Below are positions 23,226-33,500 of a stretch of 64,000 nucleotides of DNA, piece by piece. Each line of letters starts with the position of its first letter. The first letter of the stretch is position 1. A program made the position numbers and the translations under genes. The notes below the pieces were generated by a model. The model was not told the origin of the DNA and ran no database searches. It worked only from the letters and a program-made list of their open reading frames with translations. Origin of the DNA: Pogostemon cablin (taxonomy: Eukaryota; Streptophyta; Magnoliopsida; Lamiales; Lamiaceae); NCBI GenBank assembly GCA_023678885.1, contig CM042965.1, positions 25,835,777-25,899,776 of the forward strand. Direction: 5' to 3'.

Positions 23226-24426
23226 TGTTGGCAATAGGATCGTGTGGCTCAACGTGATCCGTTTAGGACTTCAGGCAAACAATCACAGCGGAAGCAAAAT
23301 AATGTTTACCGTACTTCTGGGTTGATGTAGAGGATGAATCGCTGCAGAGAACTACCTCTGATCTTCTACTGTATGTCCCAAGTGTGATCATGCTGTTGTG
23401 TGGGCAACAGTCTGCAGGATCTCTCAATCTGCTTCTTTCCCTTCTCACGTCAAAAGAGGCGCAGGAAAATCTTAGGGTTCCAAGAGGCTGAGTTCACTTA
23501 TATACTGGGCTACAGCAGGGATCAGGAGGAGAATTGGAGTTGGGCCTCCATTGGATTAAATATCAAAGCTTAGCCCAAAGCTTATATTTAATCCAATAAT
23601 AATAATAAAGTCCACTAAATTATTATTACTGCACTACCCACTCCAACCCAAAATTACGTTTTGGGCTCCTTCTTATTATGAGCCCGAAGTCTCCCCATGT
23701 TTAAGATATACAATGCCCATTAATTAATTAAGTTACTGACAACTCAAATTAATTAATATCTTATCCGAGAGTAGTACCACTCAACCTTATTATCATCCCG
23801 GAGATTAATCCACTTGCAAGATTTACATGATAAACCTTATGAGCTCCTCAAGGGGACATCATCAACCTATGTCGGACATGGATTCCTTCTATAATCAACA
23901 GCACACCATAGATACAGCACTATTTCCCAACTCACCGAGTTTGTTGATTTAATACATATAAATCTCACCCATTGATGAATCAAAGAAATACATACTGCCC
24001 TACATGTCGAGATTATTGTATAGTTATTAAGAGCACTAACTTCCATAATAACAGAGATCAAGTTCTACTATATAGTCAGTATAAGACGAACGATCTCAGG
24101 CGATCCTACTCAATATGCACAAAGCATACTAATGTGATTTTATAGTCAAGACAAACTAATACCAAATCACACTACAACCATACCGATAGAGAGTCCCCGT
24201 CTATCTCAATTGTGAGCATTTGTTTATACTTTATAAGAAAACCGATAATATGATCTTCTGCGTGTTGTCGCACAACATATTATCTACAGTATAAAGTAAA
24301 TGGACTATTGCATTATTCATATAAAATAAATTATAAGATGCAATCATTTGATCATATGATTCTCATTTCAAATATTGTTATAAAATTGTTCATACTAAAG
24401 CTAGACTTCTAGTATACAACCCAACA
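23226..24426 (-). repeat. 5' LTR of Copia copy 2
   Basis: Uninterrupted 1,201-bp LTR; plus-strand reading starts TGTTGGCAATAGG and ends ATACAACCCAACA. Followed by target duplication CCTAC. Serves as the reference showing where the nested Gypsy element entered the other LTR. Confidence 0.92.
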
Positions 24427-27240
24427 CCTACGTGGCGGAAAATCCAGTGAAGAAAGCCGAGGCCGAGGAGAATTGCAAGTTTGGGTTCAACTAAGATTTG
24501 ATTTGTAGCTCAGTTGGTTAGTGCGTGTTTTTCTCATCAAGATCTATAAGAGACAAGAAAAGAAAATCTCACGTAAAAAAAAGTTGAATGTACCGAGACC
24601 GAGGCTAATCCCAGGTGAATGCCGATAAGAAAAGAAGGATGCCAACTGAACTGGTGTAAAAAAATGTAGAGAAGATCAGTGTTTAATACCTATAAGAAAG
24701 GAAATTGGTCAAAAAAATAAGGAAGATAAGATATTAAGAAGAGAAATGAGATAGCTCGGTGGGTTAGAGCGTGGAATTTGGTTACATGCAGATTGGACGA
24801 GGAAGATGAGGCTCCACCCAACAGAGGTGTTGAAGCGGGTTCCATCCATATGAGGTCTAGAAGCTGAGCTCCACCCGTGTGAGATGTAGAAATGAAAACT
24901 CCACCCGGCTGAGGTGAAGAAGCCGACGGTGCATCAAGATGAGGTGTCCTAGCCGTTGTTCCGCCTGTGATGTAGAGTTGATACTCCATTATAGTTAGTG
25001 AGAGCGTTTGAGGGCTGACCTTGCATGAAGAAAGAAATTGGTGAAGGAGTGAAGATGAGAAAATAAGAAAGAAAAAGTTAGCTCAGTGGGTTAGAGCGTG
25101 GATTGAACTTCATTCATCGAAGGTCGCATGAGAAAAAACAAACATTGGCACAAAAGGGTAGCTTCGTTAATCAAAATGTTGCTTTTAGCCATATCCAATT
25201 GGAGAAAGAGGAATGGTTTTCAACAGTGGATTTTGATCTAATGTTAAATCTGTCAAGAAGAAAGAAAGAAAGAGGCCGGAATTTTTTCGAAAATTCATGG
25301 TTTAAAAGAAGAATTAGAGATCAGCCTTTCACACTTCTCTCATTGTCGAGGTCAGAAGAAAGAAGGAAAATACATATAAGAACAAGATTTGGCAAAAGTA
25401 GCTCAGTTGGTTAGAGCGTTGGATATCAACTACCAAGATTGGAGCAGAAAAGAAGAGGAAACCGAAAAAAAAATGCCAAGGCCGAGGTATGAAGCAGCAG
25501 ATGACCAAGAAAGAAAAATAAGGAAAGGTTGGTCGGTATATAGCTCAGTTGTTGAAGAGTGTAGTGTAGTGGATGAGATTTCACATGAGAATTAAAGATT
25601 CCAGCTGAAGATGTCGAGACCGAGGTCTCCATCTAGTTGAGGATGTAGAGGCCGAGGTCTCCATCTAGCTGCTGGGTATGAAAGGGCATGTAAGGATGAA
25701 AAGGGCATGAGAAGGTAAGAAGAATGCATATAAGATTAGCTCAATTGGTTAGAGCGTGTAATTGATAAGATTTCACGTGATAAGAACAAGGTTGGTCGAT
25801 ATATAGCTCATTTGGTTAGAGCATGTAATGGATGAAATCTCAAGTGATAAATAAAGACTCCAACTGGATATGCCGAGGCCGAGGTCCCATCTAGCTGGGT
25901 ATGAAGATGGTAAGGAGGAATGTAAGAAGAAGACATATAAGATTAGCTCAGTTGGTTAGAGCGTTGGTTACAAGAAGCAGGGTTATACCCAGCTAAGAAA
26001 GGGAAATCGAAAGAAAAAAAAAGTTGAGGCCGATGCGAGAGCCGAGGTCCGAGGATAAAGGGGGCGCGGATGATACAAGGAAGAGGAATCAAAGATAAGA
26101 AAAGGGTTGTTGAAATATAGCTCAGTTGGTTAGAGCGTCAGTTATTAACTAACAAGATTTAAACAGAAAAGAAATCGCATGGGAGGGTACGTGATCCCCA
26201 AGGACGCATGCAAGAACGCAAGGAAGAAGGGATGTAAGAAAATACAACTTCAAACCTCGGAGGTCAGACATGTGACTTCAAGAAAGAAATAAAAAAGATA
26301 TCTCAGTGGGTTAGGGCGTGGATTGAACCTCATCACTCCAAAGTTTAGATACTTTGCCAATCTCATAGGTATTCTGTCGAGGTCGATGATCCAGAAAAAG
26401 AAAGAAAATTCAATGGAATCTTCAATAAAGAAAGAAGCCAGCTCAGTCGATTAGAGCGCGGATTGAAAGGGGACCTCATCTACCCATCTATCAATCGGCA
26501 GAAAGGGAGACCCAACCTCATCCATCGATCGCATGTTCTGCTTCTTAACTCGGAGGTTTGAAGAGGAAGAAAGCTAGCTCAGTTGGTTAAAGCATGGACT
26601 GAACCTCATCCATAGGTCAGATGCTTTGCCAATTTTATCCATCAGAGATCGGATATTCTCACGATCGGATGCTCTGCCAGTCTCATCGGATGTTATGCCA
26701 ATCTCATCCATAAGAAGTCAGACACGTAATCTTCAAGGAGGAATCAGCTTAGCTCAGTTGATTGAAGTGTGGATTGAAAGGAAAATCCAACTTCACCCAT
26801 CCATCTATCCATCGTGGAAAGCCCAACCTCATCCATTCATCGGAGTCGGATGTTCTACTTCTTACCTCGGAGATTAGAGGAGGACAGTAATCTTCTCCAA
26901 CAAAGAAAGCAGCTAGCTCAGTTGGTTAGAACATTGATTGAAAGTGAAATCCAACACATGCAAAAAAAATAAAGAATTCAAATTTTGATCTTCGGCACTC
27001 AAAGAAAGAAAGGACCCAGATCGACAAAACCTTTGATCTTTTTCATTTTAATGGTGGTGCAATTGGCTAACGCGTGAAACTTCAACCCTATTAAAAGAAA
27101 TTCAACTTTATCTCTCAAGATGAAAGTCCAGACTCCAAATTTTACCCATTTTCAAGTTTCATGAAAACCTCAACCTTCAATGGAAAAAGAAAGGATAGAT
27201 CAGTGGGTTAGCGCGTGGAAAATCTAACGTCGGGAGGAAA
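24427..27240 (+). repeat. tRNA-like (A-box) array, segment C (densest)
   Basis: Sixteen plus-strand cores start near 24506, 24752, 25079, 25399, 25541, 25737, 25804, 25944, 26118, 26299, 26439, 26575, 26750, 26914, 27058 and 27196. Many are 136-196 bp apart. Many are exact TAGCTCAGTTGGTTAGAGCG. The copy at 25944 is followed by AGCAGGGTTATACCC, a weak T-arm echo. Between cores are GA-rich sequence and GCCGAGGTC motifs. 24475-24920 duplicates parts of 10390-10830, including the GCTCCACCC minisatellite. The 103-, 68- and 83-residue frames here run through the array and are not credible genes. Confidence 0.7.
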
Positions 27241-28210
27241 ATCTCTTGAATGGAAAATCTTATGTCGGAAGAAAAATCTTATGGATGGAAAATCACAGTA
27301 CTGAAATTTATTTGGGAGTATACGGTAGAAAATCATATGATATCGGATTTTGTGGAAATTTACGATATTGGTATAGGTATTTATGAAAATTTTGGAAATT
27401 TATGGAAATTTATGGTATTGGTATTCATGGGAAATTACAATATTGATGTCGGATTTTACGGAAATTTTGGATGGGCATGGTATCGGTATCGGATTTTATG
27501 AAAATTTTGGTATAGGAATTTCTGGAAAATTATGGCATCGATATTCATGGGAATTATGGTATCGGTATTTATAAATCGGTGGAATTTCGATATCGATATT
27601 CATGGTATCGGTATTTGTAAAAATCATGATATTAAAATTTATTTCAGTATCGGTTCGGTATCGGTATTTGTGAAAATTATGGTATCGGTATTTGAAAATT
27701 CATGAAAATTATTGGTATCGGTATTTGCAAAAATTATGGTAGTGAAATTTACTTTGGTATCGGTATTTCTGATACTTCGGTATTGGTATTTGGGAAGTGG
27801 TGGAATTACGGTATCGGTATTTCTGAAATTATGGTAGTGGTATTTGGGAATTGGTAGAATTATGGTATCGGTATTGGTGAAATTACTATGGTATCGATAT
27901 TTGGGTTCGGTATCGATATTGGTGAAATTACTATGGTATCAGTATTTGGGAATTTATTTCGGTATCGGTATTGGTGAAATTACTATGGTATCTGTATTTG
28001 GGAATTTATTTTGGTATCAGTAATGGTGAAATTACTATGGTATCGGTATTTTAGAATTTATTTTGGTATCGGTATTTGGGAAATTATGGTATTGAAATTG
28101 GTGGAATTATGGTATCGGTATGAAAAAAAATTATGGTATTGGAATTTATTTTGGTATCGGATTTTATGGAAAACTATAGTGGAATATGAGGTTGTATATC
28201 GTCCGGAAAA
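27241..28210. repeat. GGTATCGGTATT-rich tandem array
   Basis: About 1 kb of degenerate repeats built from GGTATCGGTATTTG, GAAATTATGG and GAAATTACTATGG. The period varies (12 bp cores inside ~30-45 bp units). The short aromatic-rich frames (MKILEIYGNLWYWYS...) are by-products of the repeat. Confidence 0.75.
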
Positions 28211-28299
28211 AATGCGAGGATGAGGATATGGTCCTATCCTCAGCCCACATGTGAAAAGGAGAATTACAACTCGAAAAAAAAAAGTTAAGTGTCAATAAA

Positions 28300-28420
28300 A
28301 GGGAGAGTCACAACTCAAAAACATACTCATCAGCACCATCATATCATCATCATAAGCATCATTATCATATGCATCATCATTAACATCATCATTGGCATAA
28401 GAATCAGTAAAAATGCAAGG
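28300..28420. repeat. (CAT)n-type microsatellite
   Basis: Runs of ATCATCATC, CATCATTATCATATG and similar between the GGTATCGG array and the last A-box segment. Confidence 0.75.
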
Positions 28421-29815
28421 CATGGCTTGCAAGTATAGCTCGGGGGCTTGTGAATAATCTCTCTATGATTAGAGATAACTCGGTTGGTTACAGTATCTTA
28501 CTCAAATACTCAAATGGAGATATAGCTCAGGGGCTCGCAATATGAATAATAAATTTAGCTTGGGGGCTCACAATATGAGTAATCTCTCTATGAGGGGAGA
28601 GAGTTCGGTTGGTTAGAGCGTTTCGCTCAAATACTCAAAGGGAGCCATTGAAAAAAAATGGGATTATATCGGCAATCTCTCAATGAAGAGAAGTAGCTCG
28701 ATCGTCAAAGCGTTTGACTCAAATACTCAAATGGAACGGTCGACCATTCAAAGGTCGGAATAGCTTGGGGGCTCACAATATGAATAATCTCAAATAGGAA
28801 CGGTTGCCCTTTCAAAGGTTGAAACTAAATGGAGTGGCTAAAATCAAATAGGATCAGATCGGCATGATCTTTCCAAATCAAGGGCTGAAGTTCGGATCTC
28901 AATAAAAATGGGATGAAATAACTCAGTTGTTTAGAGCATGGATGAAATCTAAAATCAAGGAGAAGAAAGTCGCAACACTCAAAGAGAAGTGGAGAGAGAA
29001 ACATATTTGGGAGATGTGGAAACAAGAATGCTAAACCAAGGAAGATTCAAGCAAAAGCATCACAGGCAGATGCCGATGCTAAACTGAAGAAATATACTGG
29101 ATGAAAAGCTGATGAAACACCTCAAAGAAGAATAGCTCGGTTGGTCAAAGCGTAGAGGAAAATCAGACCAATGTCAGAAGGTGAAAGGCCGATTACACTG
29201 CAAAGAAAGATTCAAAACCCGACACTTCATCTCAAAAACTTGGGGCTGAAGATAAGACCGATACTACATCTCGGGGGCTAAAGAAGGAAAGTCAAATCAA
29301 ATGATCACACTACAAGAAAAGATTCAGAACCCGATACTCCATCTCGAGAACTCGGGGAAGAACAAGGCCGAGACTACATCTTGGGGGCTCGGGGCTGAAG
29401 ATAATCCAATAAGTATTCGATGGGAGGAGATTCAGAAACAGAAACTACATCTCAGGCACTCAGGGACTGAAAAAAGAAAATAAAATCAAATAACTCAGTT
29501 GATTAAAGTATGGAAGAATGTGTCAATCCCGGTCGAACATCGAGGTTGAAATCAACAATCGGACAAAGTGAAACAAAAAAAAGAAAAGGTTTCTGACCAC
29601 TACACATGTGCAACATTCACACTAATGGATAAGCAGATAGAGGAGGGCCAATTCTGCATCAAAGTTCTAAAATTCTTACGGTACTCTTTTTCCTGCATAC
29701 GAGTTTTTCCCACTGGGTTTCCCGTATGGAGGTTTTTAACGAGGCCGACGGAATTTTAGAGCTCAAGGTCGAGATTGTTCCTTGTAGTTTCACACAAAAA
29801 GCAACCTTGGGCTAA
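28421..29815 (+). repeat. tRNA-like (A-box) array, segment D, running into the host 3' LTR
   Basis: Six degraded cores at about 28476, 28601, 28694, 28919, 29133 and 29491 (TAACTCAGTTGATTAAAG and similar). They alternate with CTTGGGGGCTCACAATATGA units (near 28536, 28560, 28755) and ATCTCGGGGGCT units (near 29270 and 29370). It ends with the conserved hairpin (29676-29750) and the presumed polypurine region before 29816. No gene. Confidence 0.6.
29676..29750 (+). other. Conserved T-rich hairpin upstream of the host 3' LTR
   Basis: CATACG (29696-29701) pairs with CGTATG (29723-29728) around the loop AGTTTTTCCCACTGGGTTTCC, flanked by ACGGTACTCTTTTTCC and GGAGGTTTTTAACGAGGC. A second copy at 36922-36990 keeps loop and flanks but has a different stem that still pairs. 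Confidence 0.7.
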
Positions 29816-30551
29816 TGTTATGGGTGTTTATATCCCATATAAAGCATGACTTATATGCGCGGTACAACTGGAAGATAAGCTAAAACTAAGGATAAAAGTG
29901 AGATTTGAACCCGCGCTTAAAGAAGGAATGGAGGCAGAAGAAGCCGACCAACACGCTGACTTGGCATAAGAAGAAGGCAGGTGGCAGATGCCGACACCGA
30001 GGAGGAAGAACTAAAGGCCGACACGAGGATAAGATCAGTCCTCGGTGTCTACCATCGGCTCTTTACATTGGTCTATTGTCATTGGTCTCAGCCTACCAGG
30101 CATCGGCCCATTGAGCATGTCCAGCCGACCAAAGTACAACACGTATTCTGCAGGGAAATAACATGTGAAGATCTCATTGTACCATCTTACAGACAAGATT
30201 CCCTTGAAGGGACACGTGGCAATGTCTAGCAAACCAAAAGGGGGACCATCCACAAAATATCTCCACTATAAGACAAGGGATCTGCAGCAATACAAACACA
30301 CGCTACTTGGTGGACACTGGACTCCAACATGATCTTCTCGACTCTACTTCATCTCTCCAAAAACCCACTTGTATTTTTCTCTCGACTGTGTAATGTTCCT
30401 TCATGGAACTTGGAATACCAACATCAATAATAAAGGAAAGGGGCGCCAATTTTATGGAACGACGGAGAAAACTACTTGTGTTTGATGTGTCCGTTTTAGT
30501 GTCTGGTTAATTGTTAATCTTAATCTAACCCGCTAAAAACGACCATCAACA
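29816..30551 (+). repeat. 3' LTR of the large host element
   Basis: 736 bp, TGTTATGGGTG...CCATCAACA, with a TATA-like box at 30266-30272 (CACTATAAGA) and AATAAAGG at about 30429. Satellite sequence (ACGTCTATTTTT) begins at 30552. No second LTR is in the window, so the ends rest on TG...CA termini, the upstream hairpin and the switch to satellite. The 82-residue plus frame and 72-residue minus frame overlap and are not genes. Confidence 0.65.
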
Positions 30552-33500
30552 ACGTCTATTTTTAAAAGGTCCCCTTTACTATTTCTCGATCAGTCGAGAA
30601 GGAGTTCTACAGTAGGGTTGATCGATTTGTCGATTTGATGGTCCGTTAATAGTTCCAATATCTATCGATGAATATATCATCGACCGATTGCCCTGTAAAC
30701 TTGATACTTAGATTACTTTTTATCGCGTATGTTTTCCGAAGGTCACTCACCCATTGCTATTTAGATCTATCGGGTAGGAGTTCTATAGCAGGGTTGATCG
30801 GTTAATAGTTCCAATATCTACCGACCCACATATCATCGATCGATTGCCTTGTAAACTTGATAATGAGATTACTTTTTAGCACGTATATTTTCCAAAGGTC
30901 CCCCTTTTCTATTTATAGATCTGTAGGGCAGGAGTTCTACAGTAGGGTGGGTTGGTTAGTCGGTCTAGTGGTTGGTTAACTGTTCCAATGCCTACCGACC
31001 CACATATCATCGACAGATCGCCCTGTAAACATGATATGAGATTTCTTTTTATCATGTCTATTTTCCAACTGTCCTCCTTTGCTATTTCTAGATCAGTCGA
31101 ATAAGAGTTCTACAGTAGTGTTGGTCAATTAACGAGATCACTTTTTATCGCGTCTCTTTTCCAAAGATCCCCCTTTGCTGTTTCCAGATCAATCGGGTAG
31201 GGGTTCCACAGTAAGGTTAGTCGGTTGGTTGGTTAATAGATCCAATATTTATCGACCCACATATCATCGATCGATCGCCCTATATACTTGATGATGAGAT
31301 TATTTTTTAAAGCGTAAATTTTCCAAAGGTCTCCCTTTACTATTTCTAGATCAGTCGGGTAGGAGTTCCACAGTACGGTCGATTGGTTTGTCGGTTAGGT
31401 AGTCGGTTAATAGTTCCAACCTCAAATTACCCACATGTCATCAACCGATCGCCCTGTAAACGTAATAATGAGATTAATTTTTAACGCGTTTATTTTCCAA
31501 AGGCCTCCCTCAGCTTTTTCTAGATTAGTCGGGTAGCAATTCTACAGTAGGGTTGGTAGTTTGGTCGGTCTAGTGGTCGCTTAATAGTTCCAATTTTTAC
31601 CGACCCACAGATCATTGATCGATCGCCCAGTAAACTTGATAATGAGATTACATTTTATCGCGACTATTTTTCAAAGGTCTCCTTTGCTATTTCTAAATCA
31701 GTCGGATAGGGGTTATACAGTTTTTCCAAAGGTCCCTCTTTGCTATTTACAGATCAGTCGGGTAGGATTTCCACTCTAGGATTGGTTGGTTGGTTGGTTG
31801 GTCTGGTGGTCGGTTAATAGTTCCAATGTCTACAGACCTACATATCATCAATCGATCGCCTTGTAAACTTGATAGTGATATTACTTTTTATCACGTCTAT
31901 TTTCCAAAGGTCCCCCTTTGCTAATTCTCGATTAGTCAGGTAGGAGTTCTATAGTAGAGTTAGTCGGTTGATCGGTATGGTGGTTGGTTAATAGTTTCAA
32001 TATCTACCGACCCACATATCATCGGTCGATCGCCCTATAAGCATGATAATGAGATTACATTTTATCTCGTCTATTTTTCAAAGGTCTCCTTTTGCTATTT
32101 CTAGAGCAGTCGGGTAGGAGTTCTACAGTTTTTCCAAAGGTCCTTTGTTATTTCTAGATCAGTCGGGTAGGAGTTCCACAGTTGGCTTGATCAGTTTGTC
32201 GGTCTGGTTGTCGTTAATAGTCCCAATGTCTATCGATCCACATATTATCGATCGATCGCCTTGTAAACTTGATAGTGAGATTACTTTTTATCACATCTAT
32301 TTTCCAAAGGTCCCCCTTAGCTATTTCTCTATTAGTCGATAGGAGTTCTGCAGTGTGGTTGATCCTTTGGTCGACCTGGTAGTCAGTTAATAGTTCTAAT
32401 TTTTGCCGATGAACATATCATCGACCGATCGTCCTGTAAACTTGATAATGAGATTACTTTTTATCGCTCTATTTTCTAAATGTCCTCCTTTTCTATTTCT
32501 TGATCAGTCGAATAAGAATTCTACAATAGTGTTGGTTGGTTAATGAGATTACTTTTTCTATATCAGTCGGGTAGGAGTTCCACAGTAAGGTCAGTCGATT
32601 GGTCAGTCAGGTGGTCGGTTTATAGTTCTAACATTTATCGACCCACATATCATTGACTGATCGCTATATATACTTGATAATGAGATTATTTTCTAACGCG
32701 TCTATTTTCCAAAGTTCTTCCTTTACTATTTCTAGATCAGTTGGGTAGGAGTTCCACAGTATGGTCGGTCGGTTAGTCAGTTAGGTGGTTGGTTAAAAGT
32801 TCCAACCTCTAACGACCAAAATATTATCAATCGATTGCACGGTAAACGTGATAATGAGATTAATTTTTAATGCGTCTATTTTCCAAAGGTCTCCCTCAGC
32901 TATTTCTAGATTATTTGGGTAGCAATTCAACAGTAGGGTTAGTTATTTGGTCGGTCTGGTGGTCGGTTAATAGTTATAATTACTACTGACCCACATATCA
33001 TCGACTGATCGCCCTGTAAACTTGATAATAAGATTATATTTTACCGCGTCTATTTTTCAAAGGGCTCCCTTTGCTATTTCTAAATCAGTCGGGTAGGAGT
33101 TATACAATTTTTACAAAGGTCTCTCTTTGCTATTTACAGATTAGTAGTCAGATAGGAGTTCCACAGTAGGGTTGGTCAATTGGTCGATCTGGTAGTCGGT
33201 TAATAGTTCTAATATCTACTGACCCACAAATCATCGATCAATCGCCCTATAAACTTGACAATGAGATTATATTTTATCGCGTCTATTTTTAAAAAGTCTC
33301 CCATTGCAAATTCTAGATCAGTCGGGTAGGAGTTGTACAATTTTTCTAAAGGTCTTCCTTTACTATTTCTAGATCAGTCGGGTAGGAGTTCCACAGTAGG
33401 ATTGATCAGTTGGTCAGTCTGGTGGTCGGTTAATAGTTCTAGTGTCTACCGACCCACATATCATCGATCGATCGCCTCGTAAACTTGATAGTGATATTAC

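Larger units (their letters stand above)
11119..24426 (-). mobile_element. Ty1/Copia LTR retrotransposon, copy 2 (defective, contains a nested Gypsy element)
   Basis: Seen: the same family as copy 1, on the minus strand. LTR ends are at 11119 and 24426, flanked by an exact 5-bp duplication CCTAC (11114-11118 and 24427-24431). The 5' LTR is 23226-24426, the primer-binding site 23213-23223, the polypurine complement 17572-17580, and the 3' LTR 11119-17571. That LTR is split by a Gypsy-type element with its own TCTCC duplication. Without the nested insert the element is about 8 kb, as copy 1. LTR halves differ at roughly 28 of 1,200 sites by eye. Pol is decayed. Confidence 0.93.
1..30551 (+). 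mobile_element. 3' portion of a large LTR retrotransposon (host of the nest), interrupted by two Copia insertions
   Basis: Seen: 29816-30551 has LTR ends (TGTTATGGG...CATCAACA), a TATA-like box, and just upstream a conserved T-rich hairpin. Satellite DNA begins immediately after its last base. Upstream sequence of one style (purine-rich, GCCGAGG motifs, CTCGGGGGCT motifs, repeated A-box-like cores) fills 1-839, 8905-11118 and 24427-29815. These pieces rejoin when the two Copia insertions with their target duplications are removed; for instance the CCTAC/GTGGCGG join at 11118/24427 resembles 10506-10517. Inference: about 9.2 kb of the non-coding 3' region plus 3' LTR of one element that inserted into the satellite. 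No gag or pol is visible, and the 5' LTR is outside the window. CTCGGGGGCT-type sequence near a 3' LTR suggests a Gypsy (Tat-like) element, but that is not proven. Confidence 0.55.
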
